Part shown: positions 27,714-37,714 of the stretch, in pieces
Layout: each line of letters begins with the position of its first letter
Numbering within the stretch: position 1 is the stretch's first letter
NCBI RefSeq assembly: GCF_003254525.1
Contig: NZ_QFYS01000006.1
Location: forward strand, 124,001-188,000
From: Phenylobacterium kunshanense
Lineage (GTDB): Bacteria; Pseudomonadota; Alphaproteobacteria; Caulobacterales; Caulobacteraceae
DNA: 64,000 nt
Direction: 5' to 3'
Translations under genes and position numbers: made by a program
Notes under the pieces: generated by a model
What the model saw: the letters and a program-made list of their open reading frames with translations, nothing else
Told to the model about the DNA's origin: nothing
Databases searched by the model: none

Positions 27714-28397
27714 CTACTCCCGGCGCAGCACGCTCTCGGTCAGCAGGTTGCCCCACATGTTGGTGCGGAAGTCGGCCTTCATCCCGGCCGGGTCGTACAT
27801 GGGGCTCTGCACCCATTCCAGGAAGCTCATCCCCGCCGGCTCGCCCTCGGTGAGGTAGCGCGCGAACGTATAGTCCAGCACCCCGGTCTTGCCGTGCCGG
27901 ACGTGCAGGTAGCGGATGTGCAGCTGGTCCAGCGCCTCGCGGATCGTCTTGCCCTTTCGGAAGTGCATGTAGAGCACGCTCATGATGCCCGCCCGGTCCG
28001 CGCCCGACTTGCAGTGCATCAGCGCCGGATACTCCAGCGTCTCGAACAGCCGCTTGGCCCCCAGCACGCGCTCGCGCGACGGCACCTCGCGCGAGGTGAT
28101 CGTGAAGTTGACGAAGTTCAGCCCCAGCCGCTCGCAGGCGTCCTTCTCCAGCGCATGGAAGCTCGCGTCGAACCCGCCCCGCAGGTTCACGATCGTGCGG
28201 ATGCCCCGGCCCTTCCACGCCGCGATCTGATGCGGCCACGGCTGGTTCGCCCGCACCAGCTCGTCCGAGATCCAGTGCGCGTTGGAAAACCCCAGCCGCA
28301 GATAGGCGTGGTCGTTCCAGAGGTAGTCCAGATAGGTCCGCGTCCGTCCCCACGGCGTGGAGAGGTCGAAGCGGTCCTCGGCAGGGGCGGAGCTCAT
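27714..28397 (-). CDS. Protein-tyrosine/dual-specificity phosphatase-like protein
   Basis: A 227-residue phosphatase with the cysteine-based loop HCKSGADRAG: nucleophile C129 and R135 in the HCx5R motif. IRTIVNLRGGFD (about 66-77) is the usual strand before it and TSREVPSRERV holds a candidate general-acid region. Similar folds act on phosphotyrosine, inositol phosphates or phospholipids; which applies here is unknown. The start at 28397 is placed at MSSAPAEDRF. It lies opposite to the lipid A genes and directly after the palindromic repeat. Confidence 0.78.
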   Translation of the reverse strand: MSSAPAEDRFDLSTPWGRTRTYLDYLWNDHAYLRLGFSNAHWISDELVRANQPWPHQIAAWKGRGIRTIVNLRGGFDASFHALEKDACERLGLNFVNFTITSREVPSRERVLGAKRLFETLEYPALMHCKSGADRAGIMSVLYMHFRKGKTIREALDQLHIRYLHVRHGKTGVLDYTFARYLTEGEPAGMSFLEWVQSPMYDPAGMKADFRTNMWGNLLTESVLRRE

Positions 28398-28525
28398 GCC
28401 GCCTAGGTAAGGCCAGCCGCCGGACGGTGGAAGGGCGCAGGATGGCGCGGGGCGTATGCGCGCCGCACGGCCTGACGTCGCAGACGCGGCTGGCTGGCGG
28501 CTGCGAAACGAGGATGGGGGCGCCG

Positions 28526-29161
28526 CTACGACTCCGCCGCGATCGTGCGGAGCGCCCGTTCGAAGGCGGCGGCGGGCTGGCCGCCGGAGATCAGGTACTT
28601 TTCGTTGATGATCACAGCCGGGACCGAGCTGATGCCGGCCTCGTACCATTGGCGCTCCAGAGAGCGGATGTGGCCGGCGAAGCGGTCCGAGGTCAGCACG
28701 TCACGGGCCGCGACGGGATCGAGCCCGGCCCGTTCGGCGGCGGCGACGAGCACCTCGTGATCCGAGGGGTTCTCGCCACGCGTGAAATAGGCCTCGAACA
28801 GGGCGTGCTTCAGCGGCAGCTGGCGTCCCTCAAGGCCCGCCCAATGCAGCAGGCGATGGGCGTCGAAGGTGTTGTAGATCCGGCTCTCGGGGGTTGTGGC
28901 GATGGTGAAGCCCACCTCGGCCGCGCGGGCGCGGATCTGCTCGCGGTTCGCCGCGGATTGCTCGGGCGTCGCGCCGTACTTCTCGAAAACGTGCTCGCGA
29001 AGGTTCTGGCCCTCGGGCGGCATGCCCGGATTGAGCTCGAACGGCTGGAAGGTGATCGTCGCATCGACCAGATCGCCGACCCGCGCCAAGGCCTCCTCAA
29101 GCCCGCCGAGGCCGATGACGCACCAAGGGCAGGACACGTCGGAGACAAAGTCGATCTTCAT
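28526..29161 (-). CDS. FrnE-like DsbA family oxidoreductase
   Basis: A 211-residue thioredoxin-fold protein of the FrnE/DsbA branch. It starts MKIDFVSDVSCPWC, with the redox pair C11/C14 (CPWC). It continues with the helical insertion (NLREHVFEKYGATPEQ, FDAHRLLHWAGLEG) and the cis-Pro segment SVPAVIINEKYLISGGQP. It lacks a signal peptide, so it acts in the cytoplasm as a thiol oxidoreductase or isomerase. The start at 29161 is chosen because the family begins within a few residues of this point. Confidence 0.88.
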   Translation of the reverse strand: MKIDFVSDVSCPWCVIGLGGLEEALARVGDLVDATITFQPFELNPGMPPEGQNLREHVFEKYGATPEQSAANREQIRARAAEVGFTIATTPESRIYNTFDAHRLLHWAGLEGRQLPLKHALFEAYFTRGENPSDHEVLVAAAERAGLDPVAARDVLTSDRFAGHIRSLERQWYEAGISSVPAVIINEKYLISGGQPAAAFERALRTIAAES

Positions 29162-29465
29162 AGGCTTGGTCACGCGGCCAGCTCCGTCTCGAATGAGGCT
29201 CCGTGGTCCTGAGCCTAGACGTGGCGGTCTGTGGTGGGAACCGCCTCCGGCAATGCATTCGACCTGCTGCGAGCAGCGGGCTGCCGGTGCTTTCGCGCCT
29301 CGCCATGCCTGCGCGAAGTGAAATTCCCCTTTCACGAGAAAGCGTTGCGCATCCGCCGCACCTCAAAAAGGGGGTGGCTGGCGGCGATCGCCAAATCCTA
29401 CAGCTCGGGCCGGAAACGCATCCGACGCTTCGCTGTGGAGCGTGCGTTCAGTTGTGGGGTTGTAA
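29162..29465. other. Divergent intergenic region with dyad at 29318
   Basis: These 304 bases separate the FrnE-like gene and the second PEP-CTERM gene, which are divergent. The clearest feature is GTGAAA-N6-TTTCAC at 29318-29335. A minor CTGCT-GCG-AGCAG dyad is also present to its left. No credible coding frame was found. Confidence 0.5.
29318..29335. promoter_or_regulatory. Inverted repeat GTGAAA-N6-TTTCAC
   Basis: A perfect 6+6 inverted repeat with a 6-base spacer located 130 bases before the PEP-CTERM gene start. The size and symmetry suit a dimeric repressor or activator. No regulator can be assigned. Confidence 0.35.
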
Positions 29466-30287
29466 ATGAAACGAGTTCTGATCTGCGCGAGCGCGGCCAT
29501 GGCGCTGGCCCTGGCGACGGCGGCCAATGCCGAGACGCGGGGGCCCGACAGCTTCGGCTATGTCGCCACCGACCAGGTGACCTATACGTTCAACGACATC
29601 ACCGGCACGGGCGCCAAGGTGCTGACGAACGTCGACGACTCATACGTTCAGGTGTCGCTGGGCATGAACTTCGACTTCTACGGCCAGACCTATGACACGG
29701 CCTTCCTGTCGAGCAACGGCGTGATCATGTTCGGCGGACCGAACACGGGCTACACGAACTATGACCTGACAGCGTCCCAGTTCTCGGGTGGACCCGCCAT
29801 CTTCACCTACTGGGACGACCTGGTGACGCCGGACTCGGATCCGATGCGGGGTGTCTACTACGAGACGATCGGCACGACGCCGGGCAGCCGCAAGTTCGTG
29901 GTCCAGCAGATCGCCAACTCCTATTCGATCGGCGGCTCGTCCATCAACTTCCAGACGGTGCTGGACGAGGCCACGGGCGACATCCTGATGCGCTACACCC
30001 AGACGACGTTCGGCAACGCCGGTTTCGACCATGGCGCAAGCGCCACCGTCGGTATCCAGGGCATCCAGTCCCAGGGCCAGTTCGTGCAGTGGAGCCACAA
30101 TCAAGCGATCCTGCAGGACAACCAGTCGATCTGCTTCACGACCAATGGAAACGCCGCCTGCAACGCGATCGTTGATCCCGTGGCGGGTGTTCCCGAGCCG
30201 ACGACCTGGGCCCTGATGATCCTCGGCTTCGGGGGCGCGGGCGCCGTCCTGCGTCGGGCCAGGTCCGCCCAGGCGCTGACGGCCTGA
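29466..30287 (+). CDS. PEP-CTERM sorted surface protein, nidogen-like
   Basis: A 273-residue secreted protein with a signal peptide (about 1-22, cleavage near ANA). The body has NFDFYGQTYDTAFLSSNGVIMFGG and FTYWDDLVTP, which recalls the NIDO (nidogen-like) beta sandwich of adhesive extracellular proteins. The C-terminus ends with the sorting signal VPEPTTWALMILGFGGAGAVLRRAR. Only two cysteines are present (CFTTNGNAAC), possibly a disulfide. It is monocistronic with a hairpin terminator. A second PEP-CTERM gene is at 22257; the exosortase is not in the window. Confidence 0.85.
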   Translation: MKRVLICASAAMALALATAANAETRGPDSFGYVATDQVTYTFNDITGTGAKVLTNVDDSYVQVSLGMNFDFYGQTYDTAFLSSNGVIMFGGPNTGYTNYDLTASQFSGGPAIFTYWDDLVTPDSDPMRGVYYETIGTTPGSRKFVVQQIANSYSIGGSSINFQTVLDEATGDILMRYTQTTFGNAGFDHGASATVGIQGIQSQGQFVQWSHNQAILQDNQSICFTTNGNAACNAIVDPVAGVPEPTTWALMILGFGGAGAVLRRARSAQALTA

Positions 30288-30308
30288 CCCCAGCGGGAGG
30301 CCTGGGAA

Positions 30309-30333
30309 AGGCCCCGATGGTTCGTCGGGGCCT
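30309..30333. terminator. Hairpin between convergent genes
   Basis: AGGCCCCGA (30309-30317) pairs perfectly with TCGGGGCCT (30325-30333) over a 7-base loop. It follows the PEP-CTERM stop by 21 bases and precedes the stop of the convergent LuxR-hydrolase gene, so it may serve both strands. No U-tract. Confidence 0.6.
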
Positions 30334-30350
30334 GACCCGCGCCTCGCCTG

Positions 30351-32171
30351 TCAACCGGCGATCAAAGCGGCGAGCGCCGTCGGGTGGGTGAACTGCACGA
30401 GGATCCCGGCGTCCGCCAGTGGATGGAACGAGACTTCCGGCAGGGCCCGCCAAGCCTCGCGCGACGCCTGCCCCACCCCGGTGGCCTCGGCCACCAGCCA
30501 GGGACCGCATGTCAGCGCAGGCGGACGCCAGCCCCGCGCGTAGATCGCATGCTCCGCCGCATAGCCTGCGCTCGTGTGCGCGAACTGGGCCTGGATGTCG
30601 CGGATCAGCTGCGCCCGGACGAGCGGGTCCCGCAGCGCCTGCTCGTCCGCCGGGATCGCCCGCAAAGTCCGGTCGAGCGCCGCATCCAGGAAGTCGCTTC
30701 GCGTGCGCCGGCGGATGAATTCGCCCAGCCCGTCGATCAGGTGCGGATGATCGAGGATGAGCCGGGTCATGCGAAGGACGACGCCGTTCTTGTGCTCGGC
30801 CGACAGGTGGCCGGGCGCGCGAGGGTTGAGGAGAACGCCTCGGGCGATGCGATGCGGATAGGCGGCGGCGAAGGCGAGAGCGGCGGCGGTCCCGCCATCC
30901 CGTGCGAACAGACTGACCTTGCGAGCGCCCAGGGCCACCATCAGGGCCTCCAGGTCGTCGGCCGCCTCGACCAGGTAGTCTCGCGTCGCTGGACTGGTAA
31001 GACCAAAGCCCGGCCTCTGGGGGATCAGCGGCCGCAGCCCATGGCCCTGAAGGGCGGTCGCCAGCTCGGCCGGCAGGCTCCGCCCGGCAGTGAAGCCGTG
31101 AAAGATGACCGCTGGCCGCCCGCTTGCGGGTCCGTAGTCCAGAAACGCCAGCCGGCGCTCCCCTTCCCTCGGCAGCAGCCGCAGCCGGGCGACCGGGGCG
31201 TCCGAGCTGAACACAGGCTCGGCGACATCCACCAGGCCCCGCAGCGCGCGGGTCTCGGCTGCGAGGCGCCCGAGATCCTTGGCGCGCCTGGCCCGCGTCT
31301 TGGCAAGCACGCTCTTGGCGTAGGTCCGAACCGTCTCGGGCTGGAGCCCGAGCCGCGTGGCAGCCTCGCGTTGCGTGGCGCCGGCCGCCAGCTCGGCGGC
31401 GACGCCAGCTTCGGCCAGGGTCAGACCGAAGGCGTCGCTCAGTAGGGTGGCGTCCGCCTCAGGGGCCTCGTGAGCGACGCTCATCGTCTCGGCCAGCCGA
31501 CGCACCACGTCGCTGGACCGGGAGACCCCCAGCTTGCCCATGATCCGCTTCAGAGCGTCGCGCGCGGTCGTCGCGCCGACACCGGCCTGGGCCGCAGCGA
31601 TCTCCAAGGTCGGCGCGAAGAGGAAGGCCTGGGCCAGCCGAGCCTCCAGCGCCGTCAGACCGAACGCCGCGGCCGCCCGCGCCGCAAGATCGCTCGACCG
31701 GGAGGGCGCAAAGAGGAGCGCGACGATCGCCTGCGGCTGGCTGGCCGCGCGGGCCCCGGTCGGCGTCCTGACCCAGCGAAGCGCGGCCTCCCCCCGCCCG
31801 AACCAGGCCGGAGCTAGGGCGCCGTCGGCCGCCTCGATCAGGCCCATCGCCGAACCTTCCCGCCGCGCCCTTTCGGCGAGCCGGTAGAGGTCGGGAACGG
31901 CGGCCGGCTCCGGGAAGGCGGCGGCGAAGGCCGCGTCGGCGTCGAGAACCTCGTTGCGACGCCCGAGCACGGCGATCGCGATCGCCTCCGGGGGCACAAG
32001 CGCCGCGGCGCCGAAGTCGAAGCCGGCCTCCAGGCTGAGGAGCTGCTCGACAACGGGGGTGTCCGGTCGCCGGGCGCGGCCCTCCTGGCCCCATGCGCGG
32101 CGGAGCAGCTGCGCTGCCCCAGCGAAGGCGTCGGATCGGTTCTGGCCGATGTCGATCCCCTTCAGACTCAT
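30351..32171 (-). CDS. Two LuxR-like HTH segments fused to an alpha/beta hydrolase
   Basis: A 606-residue protein with an unusual order of domains. An N-terminal sensor-like region (about 1-165) is followed by a helix-turn-helix at 168-228 (FGLTALEARLAQAFL ... TTARDALKRIMGKLGV) and a second similar one at 248-305 (FGLTLAEAGVAAELA ... PETVRTYAKSVLAKT). A complete alpha/beta hydrolase domain then runs from about 330. In it H358-G-F-T marks the oxyanion strand, and the nucleophile elbow reads FARDGGTAA with Asp (D425) instead of Ser. A late His occurs in QFTHPTA. It may be a regulator whose hydrolase domain binds or cleaves a signal, or an epoxide hydrolase/dehalogenase-like enzyme. Confidence 0.8.
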   Translation of the reverse strand: MSLKGIDIGQNRSDAFAGAAQLLRRAWGQEGRARRPDTPVVEQLLSLEAGFDFGAAALVPPEAIAIAVLGRRNEVLDADAAFAAAFPEPAAVPDLYRLAERARREGSAMGLIEAADGALAPAWFGRGEAALRWVRTPTGARAASQPQAIVALLFAPSRSSDLAARAAAAFGLTALEARLAQAFLFAPTLEIAAAQAGVGATTARDALKRIMGKLGVSRSSDVVRRLAETMSVAHEAPEADATLLSDAFGLTLAEAGVAAELAAGATQREAATRLGLQPETVRTYAKSVLAKTRARRAKDLGRLAAETRALRGLVDVAEPVFSSDAPVARLRLLPREGERRLAFLDYGPASGRPAVIFHGFTAGRSLPAELATALQGHGLRPLIPQRPGFGLTSPATRDYLVEAADDLEALMVALGARKVSLFARDGGTAAALAFAAAYPHRIARGVLLNPRAPGHLSAEHKNGVVLRMTRLILDHPHLIDGLGEFIRRRTRSDFLDAALDRTLRAIPADEQALRDPLVRAQLIRDIQAQFAHTSAGYAAEHAIYARGWRPPALTCGPWLVAEATGVGQASREAWRALPEVSFHPLADAGILVQFTHPTALAALIAG

Positions 32172-32288
32172 GCGTCCCCCGAAAGCGAGGGGCCATTCTC
32201 CCGCCCAGGCGCCTAACTTCCGGCTAAGGAAATGGCTCCGCGCGCAAAATGCGGTCAGGATGCCGCCCGGAGTGTGCAGGAAGGCGAG

Positions 32289-32534
32289 ATGGCGCAGCCG
32301 CAGGGGATTTCAGCCGACCTGGCCTGGTGGCGGGCCCACCGGGACGGCGCCGATCCCGAAGCCGCCCGCCGGGTGCTGGCGCGGCTCACGGCCTGGAAAG
32401 TCCAGCACGACGAGGACCGGGCCCGCCAGGCCGGCCCGTTCTTCAAGATGGTCTGGGACGGGATCTTCGGCGACGACGACGGCGCGGTGACCGAGGCCAT
32501 CGCCGAGATCGAGACGGCGCTGGCCGACCGCTGA
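32289..32534 (+). CDS. Small hypothetical protein
   Basis: An 81-residue acidic protein: ISADLAWWRAHRDGADPEAARRVLARLTAWK then GPFFKMVWDGIFGDDDGAVTEAIAEIETAL. It appears fully helical and cytoplasmic. The ATG at 32289 has AGGAAGG five bases upstream, which supports translation. I do not recognise the family. It sits 59 bases before msbA on the same strand and could be the first gene of that transcript. Confidence 0.6.
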   Translation: MAQPQGISADLAWWRAHRDGADPEAARRVLARLTAWKVQHDEDRARQAGPFFKMVWDGIFGDDDGAVTEAIAEIETALADR

Positions 32535-32593
32535 GCGGCGCTTGACTTCGCCCCCGCAACATCCGACCCCAACCCCATGAGCGATCGAGCCTC

Positions 32594-34365
<1,772 letters not shown>

Positions 34366-34369
<4 letters not shown>

Positions 34370-35070
34370 AGGCCTTCCTGCGATCGGACGGCGTCCAGGC
34401 CGTTCTCGGCTGGGTGCTGGGGACCTACCTGCGCCTCGTGCTGCGCACCGTGCGCTGGCGGCACGAGAACGTCGCCTGCGTCGAGCCGGTGCTGGCCGAC
34501 GACGCGAAGGGCGCCATCGCCCTCTTCTGGCACGGCCGCATCCCGCTCTGCCTCGCCACCGCGCCGCAATGGTGGCGCAAGCGGACCAAGTGCCTGATCT
34601 CGCCCTCGGCCGACGGCGAGTTCATCGCCCGCGCGCTGGACATGTCGGGTTTCCCCGCCATCCGCGCCTCCTCCGCCAAGAAGGGCGACGCGGCGAAGGC
34701 GCGGCAGGCGGTCGCCGCCATCCGCGAGGCCACCGCCTGGGTGAAGGACGGCGGCGCCCTGGTCGTCACGCCCGACGGGCCGCGCGGCCCCAACGAGGTG
34801 ATCGCCGCCGGCTCGCTGCAGATCGCCCGCCGCTCCGGCCAGCCGGTCTACCTGATGGGAATAGCCGCCGCCCCGGCGTGGCGGCTGCAGAACACCTGGG
34901 ACAAGGTGATGTTCGCCGCCCCGTTCGGGCGCGGCGCCGTGGTCTGGGAAGGCCCGCTCCACGTGCCCGCCGACGCCGACGACGCCGTCATCACCGGGCT
35001 GATCGCCGATTGGTCCGCACGCCTCTCTGCGGCCACTCGCCGGGCCGAAGCGATGGTCTCTGGCCGCTAG
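34366..35070 (+). CDS. DUF374 lysophospholipid acyltransferase-like protein
   Basis: A 234-residue protein of the DUF374 family, related to lysophospholipid/lipid A acyltransferases. IALFWHGRIPLCLA contains the family's H-x4-like site region. LISPSADGEFIARALD, GGALVVTPDGPRGPNEVIAAG and PVYLMGIAAAPAW are the typical later blocks. It starts with GTG overlapping the msbA stop (GTGA), which implies coupled translation. In related genomes this gene is followed by waaA, whereas here it converges at CTAG (35067-35070) with an SDR gene. Confidence 0.85.
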
Positions 35071-35861
35071 ACGCCGCGCAGGCCCAGCATGCCGGGGAGG
35101 TCTGGCTGGCCGGTGTGCGCCGTTACGCCGCCGTCCACCGGCACGATTGCGCCCGTCATGTAGGAAGCATCGTCCGAGGCCAGGAACAGCACTACGGCCG
35201 CGATCTCCTCCGCGCGCGCGAACCGGCCCATCGGCACGGCCTTGTCCCAGACCTGCCGGACGCCCTGCATCTCGTTGATGCCAGCGATGATCGGCGTGTC
35301 CACCGGCCCCGGACAGACGGCGTTCGCGCGGATTCGCTCGTGCGCGTGGTCGATGGCGACGGCGCGGGTGTAGTTGATCACGCCCGCCTTGGCGGCGTTG
35401 TACGCCGCGAAGCTGAAGTCGGCCGCCATCCCGGAGATCGAGGCCGTGTTGACGATCGCCCCGCCGCCGCGCTTGCGCATCGCCGGCAGCGCCGCCTTGC
35501 AGCCGTAGAAGACGCCGTCGAGGTCGATGGCCATGACCCGCCGCCATTCCTCGGGCGTGAGGTCCGGGGTCGCGGCGAAGCAGCCGACGCCGGCGTTGTT
35601 GAACAGGATATCCAGTCCGCCGAACTCGGCCTCGGCCGTGGCCACCATCGCCTGCACGTCATCCCACGAGGCGACGTCGGTGTGACGGTAGACGCAGCGA
35701 CCCTCGCCCAGCTGGGCCGCAGCGCGCTGCCCCAGCTCGTCCTGCACGTCGGCGATCACGACCGCCGCGCCCTCGGCATGAAAGCGCCGCGCCGCCGCGA
35801 GGCCGATGCCCGACGCGCCGCCCGTGACGATCACGACCTTGTTGGAAAACCGCATCCTCAC
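35067..35861 (-). CDS. Short-chain dehydrogenase/reductase
   Basis: A 264-residue classical SDR. The cofactor motif TGGASGIG is at 13-20, NNAG at 88-91, and the catalytic Ser/Tyr/Lys are present with Y154 and K158 in YNAAK. The acidic residue after strand 2 (ADVQD) points to NAD rather than NADP. C-terminal FLASDDASYMTGAIVPVDGG is typical. Substrate unknown; its divergent neighbour is a ThDP carboligase-like enzyme, whose 2-hydroxyketone products or substrates an SDR could oxidise or reduce. GGAGG lies upstream of the ATG. Confidence 0.88.
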   Translation of the reverse strand: MRMRFSNKVVIVTGGASGIGLAAARRFHAEGAAVVIADVQDELGQRAAAQLGEGRCVYRHTDVASWDDVQAMVATAEAEFGGLDILFNNAGVGCFAATPDLTPEEWRRVMAIDLDGVFYGCKAALPAMRKRGGGAIVNTASISGMAADFSFAAYNAAKAGVINYTRAVAIDHAHERIRANAVCPGPVDTPIIAGINEMQGVRQVWDKAVPMGRFARAEEIAAVVLFLASDDASYMTGAIVPVDGGVTAHTGQPDLPGMLGLRGV

Positions 35862-35892
35862 GTCCTCCCGAAGGGCTGGTCAGCTCCGCCCT

Positions 35893-35920
35893 ACTGTATA
35901 ATTATATTGTACTCTAATTA
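35893..35920. promoter_or_regulatory. AT-rich bidirectional promoter/operator region
   Basis: A conspicuous AT-rich patch in GC-rich DNA, centred on the perfect palindrome TATAATTATA (35897-35906), which supplies a TATAAT hexamer on both strands. It lies between the divergent SDR and ThDP enzyme genes and is a good place for the TetR regulator at 37715 to act. Function is inferred. Confidence 0.5.
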
Positions 35921-35969
35921 TGGAAACGCCCGGCGCGCAAGCCGCCACAGGGCGACGCGGGAGGATTGC

Positions 35970-37712
35970 ATGGAAACTTCGCAGACGCGCGTGACGGGAG
36001 GCGAACTGGTCGCGCGCACGCTCAAGGCCGCGGGCGTGACCCGGGTGTTCGCCCTCCACGGCGGTCACCATGAAGCGCTCTTCAAGGGTTGCGTGGACCA
36101 CGACATCGCAATCACGGACTTCCGGCACGAGGCCGCCGCCGGCCATGCGGCCGACGCCTATGCGCGCACCACCGGCCGGCTCGGCGTCTGCATCATCACC
36201 GCTGGCCCCGGCTACGCGAACGCCACGGCCGCCATCGCCAACGCCCACCTCGACGGCTCGCCGGTGCTGTTCATCATCGGCGCCCCGCCGTTGCGCGAGG
36301 TGGAGACCAATCCGCTGCAGGGCGGCATCGACCAGATCGCCATGGCCCGGCCCGTCTCGAAGTGGGCGCTGAGCATCCCCGCCACCGAACGCATCCCCGA
36401 CCTCACGGCCATGGCGATCCGCCGCGCGGTCACCGGACGGCCGGGGCCGGTGGTGCTGGAACTGCCGATCGACATCCTCCACCAGAGCGTCCCGCTCTCG
36501 CAGGCCACGCCACCCGCCGGCGTCAACGTCCGCCCCCGGCCAGCGCCCGCGCCTTCCGAGACCCAGGCGCTCGTGGACCTGCTGGCCGCGGCGCAGCGCC
36601 CTGTGATCATCGCCGGCCTTGAAGCGGCGAACGACGCCACGGCCACGGCGATCCGGCCGCTGGTCGAGCGTCTCCGGATCCCCGTCTTCGTCAAGTCGCA
36701 GGCGGCCGGCCTGCTGCCGCCCGGTCATCCGCTGGACGGCGGCGCCGCGAGCGGGCTGGGCGTCCTGCCGATGCTGGGGCTGCCGCGGCCCGACCTGGTG
36801 ATCCTGCTGGGCGCGCGGATGGGACTGCTGCTGGGCGGACGCTCAGGCGCGATCGTGCCGCACGACGCGCGGGTGGCGCAGGTGGCGCTGGACGCGGGGG
36901 AGATCGGCCGCATTCGCGACGTGGACCTCGCCATCGCGGCCGCCGCCGCCGAGACCCTGTCGGCGCTCGACACCGCCACCGCAGGCTTCGCCGGACAGGA
37001 CTGGAGCGGGTGGGCGGCCCAGGCGACGTCCGTACGCGCGGCGATGGCGGCCATGGTCCCGCCACCCTCGGAGACGGGGAAGATCCATCCCGCCCACGCC
37101 GCCGCCGCGGTGGCGCAGGCCGCGGGAACGGAGGCGGTGTTCGTGCTGGACGGCGGCGAAGCGGCCTCATGGGCCGGAGGCGCGGTGCGGGTGGATGCGC
37201 CGGCGCGGGTCCTCAGCCACGGTTATCTGGGTTGCCTCGGCATCGGACCGGGCTTCGCCATCGGCGCCCAGCTCGCGCACCCAGACCGGCGCCTGGTGCA
37301 GGTCACCGGCGACGGCGCGATGGGCTTCCACGTCCAGGAATTCGACACCATGGTGCGCCATCGGCTGCCCATCGTGACGGTCGTGCTGAACAACGAAGTC
37401 TGGGGCATGTCGATTCACGGCCAGCAGCTCATGTACGGGGCGAACTACAACGTGATCACCCAGATCGCCGGCACGCACTATGCCGACATCGCCGCCGCCT
37501 TCGGCTGCCACGCCGAGCGCGTCACGACGCTGGCCGGGGTCGGCCCGGCGATGGAGCGCGCTCTGTCGGCCGGCCGCCCGGCCCTGGTGGAGATCATGGT
37601 CGACGCCGACATCGTGCACCCGGTCACGGTGTCGATGCTGGGACAGGTCGCGGAGGGCAGCCGCGACGTCATGATCCCCTACTACGAGAACATCCCCCAG
37701 GCGGCGGTCTAG
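35970..37712 (+). CDS. ThDP-dependent enzyme, benzaldehyde lyase-like
   Basis: A 580-residue thiamine diphosphate enzyme. The N-terminal half follows benzaldehyde lyase almost block by block: TGGELVARTLKAAGV, ALHGGHHEALF, RHEAAAGHAADAYAR, PLQGGIDQIAMARPVSKWA. H30, H33 and E54 fall at the positions I recall as H26, H29 and E50 of that enzyme (constant offset 4). The C-terminal ThDP motif is GDGAMGFHVQEFDTMV ... VVLNN. It should cleave or form 2-hydroxyketones; an acetolactate synthase or hydroxyacyl-CoA lyase role is less likely but possible. The start has GGGAGG upstream. A TetR gene follows after 2 bases. Confidence 0.85.
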   Translation: METSQTRVTGGELVARTLKAAGVTRVFALHGGHHEALFKGCVDHDIAITDFRHEAAAGHAADAYARTTGRLGVCIITAGPGYANATAAIANAHLDGSPVLFIIGAPPLREVETNPLQGGIDQIAMARPVSKWALSIPATERIPDLTAMAIRRAVTGRPGPVVLELPIDILHQSVPLSQATPPAGVNVRPRPAPAPSETQALVDLLAAAQRPVIIAGLEAANDATATAIRPLVERLRIPVFVKSQAAGLLPPGHPLDGGAASGLGVLPMLGLPRPDLVILLGARMGLLLGGRSGAIVPHDARVAQVALDAGEIGRIRDVDLAIAAAAAETLSALDTATAGFAGQDWSGWAAQATSVRAAMAAMVPPPSETGKIHPAHAAAAVAQAAGTEAVFVLDGGEAASWAGGAVRVDAPARVLSHGYLGCLGIGPGFAIGAQLAHPDRRLVQVTGDGAMGFHVQEFDTMVRHRLPIVTVVLNNEVWGMSIHGQQLMYGANYNVITQIAGTHYADIAAAFGCHAERVTTLAGVGPAMERALSAGRPALVEIMVDADIVHPVTVSMLGQVAEGSRDVMIPYYENIPQAAV

Positions 37713-37714
37713 CC

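Noticed and set aside
29231-29695. Plus-strand frame overlapping the start of the nidogen-like gene
   Set aside because: It has no ribosome binding site, mixes Ser/Arg-rich composition with a run in the wrong frame of the true gene, and ends inside it.
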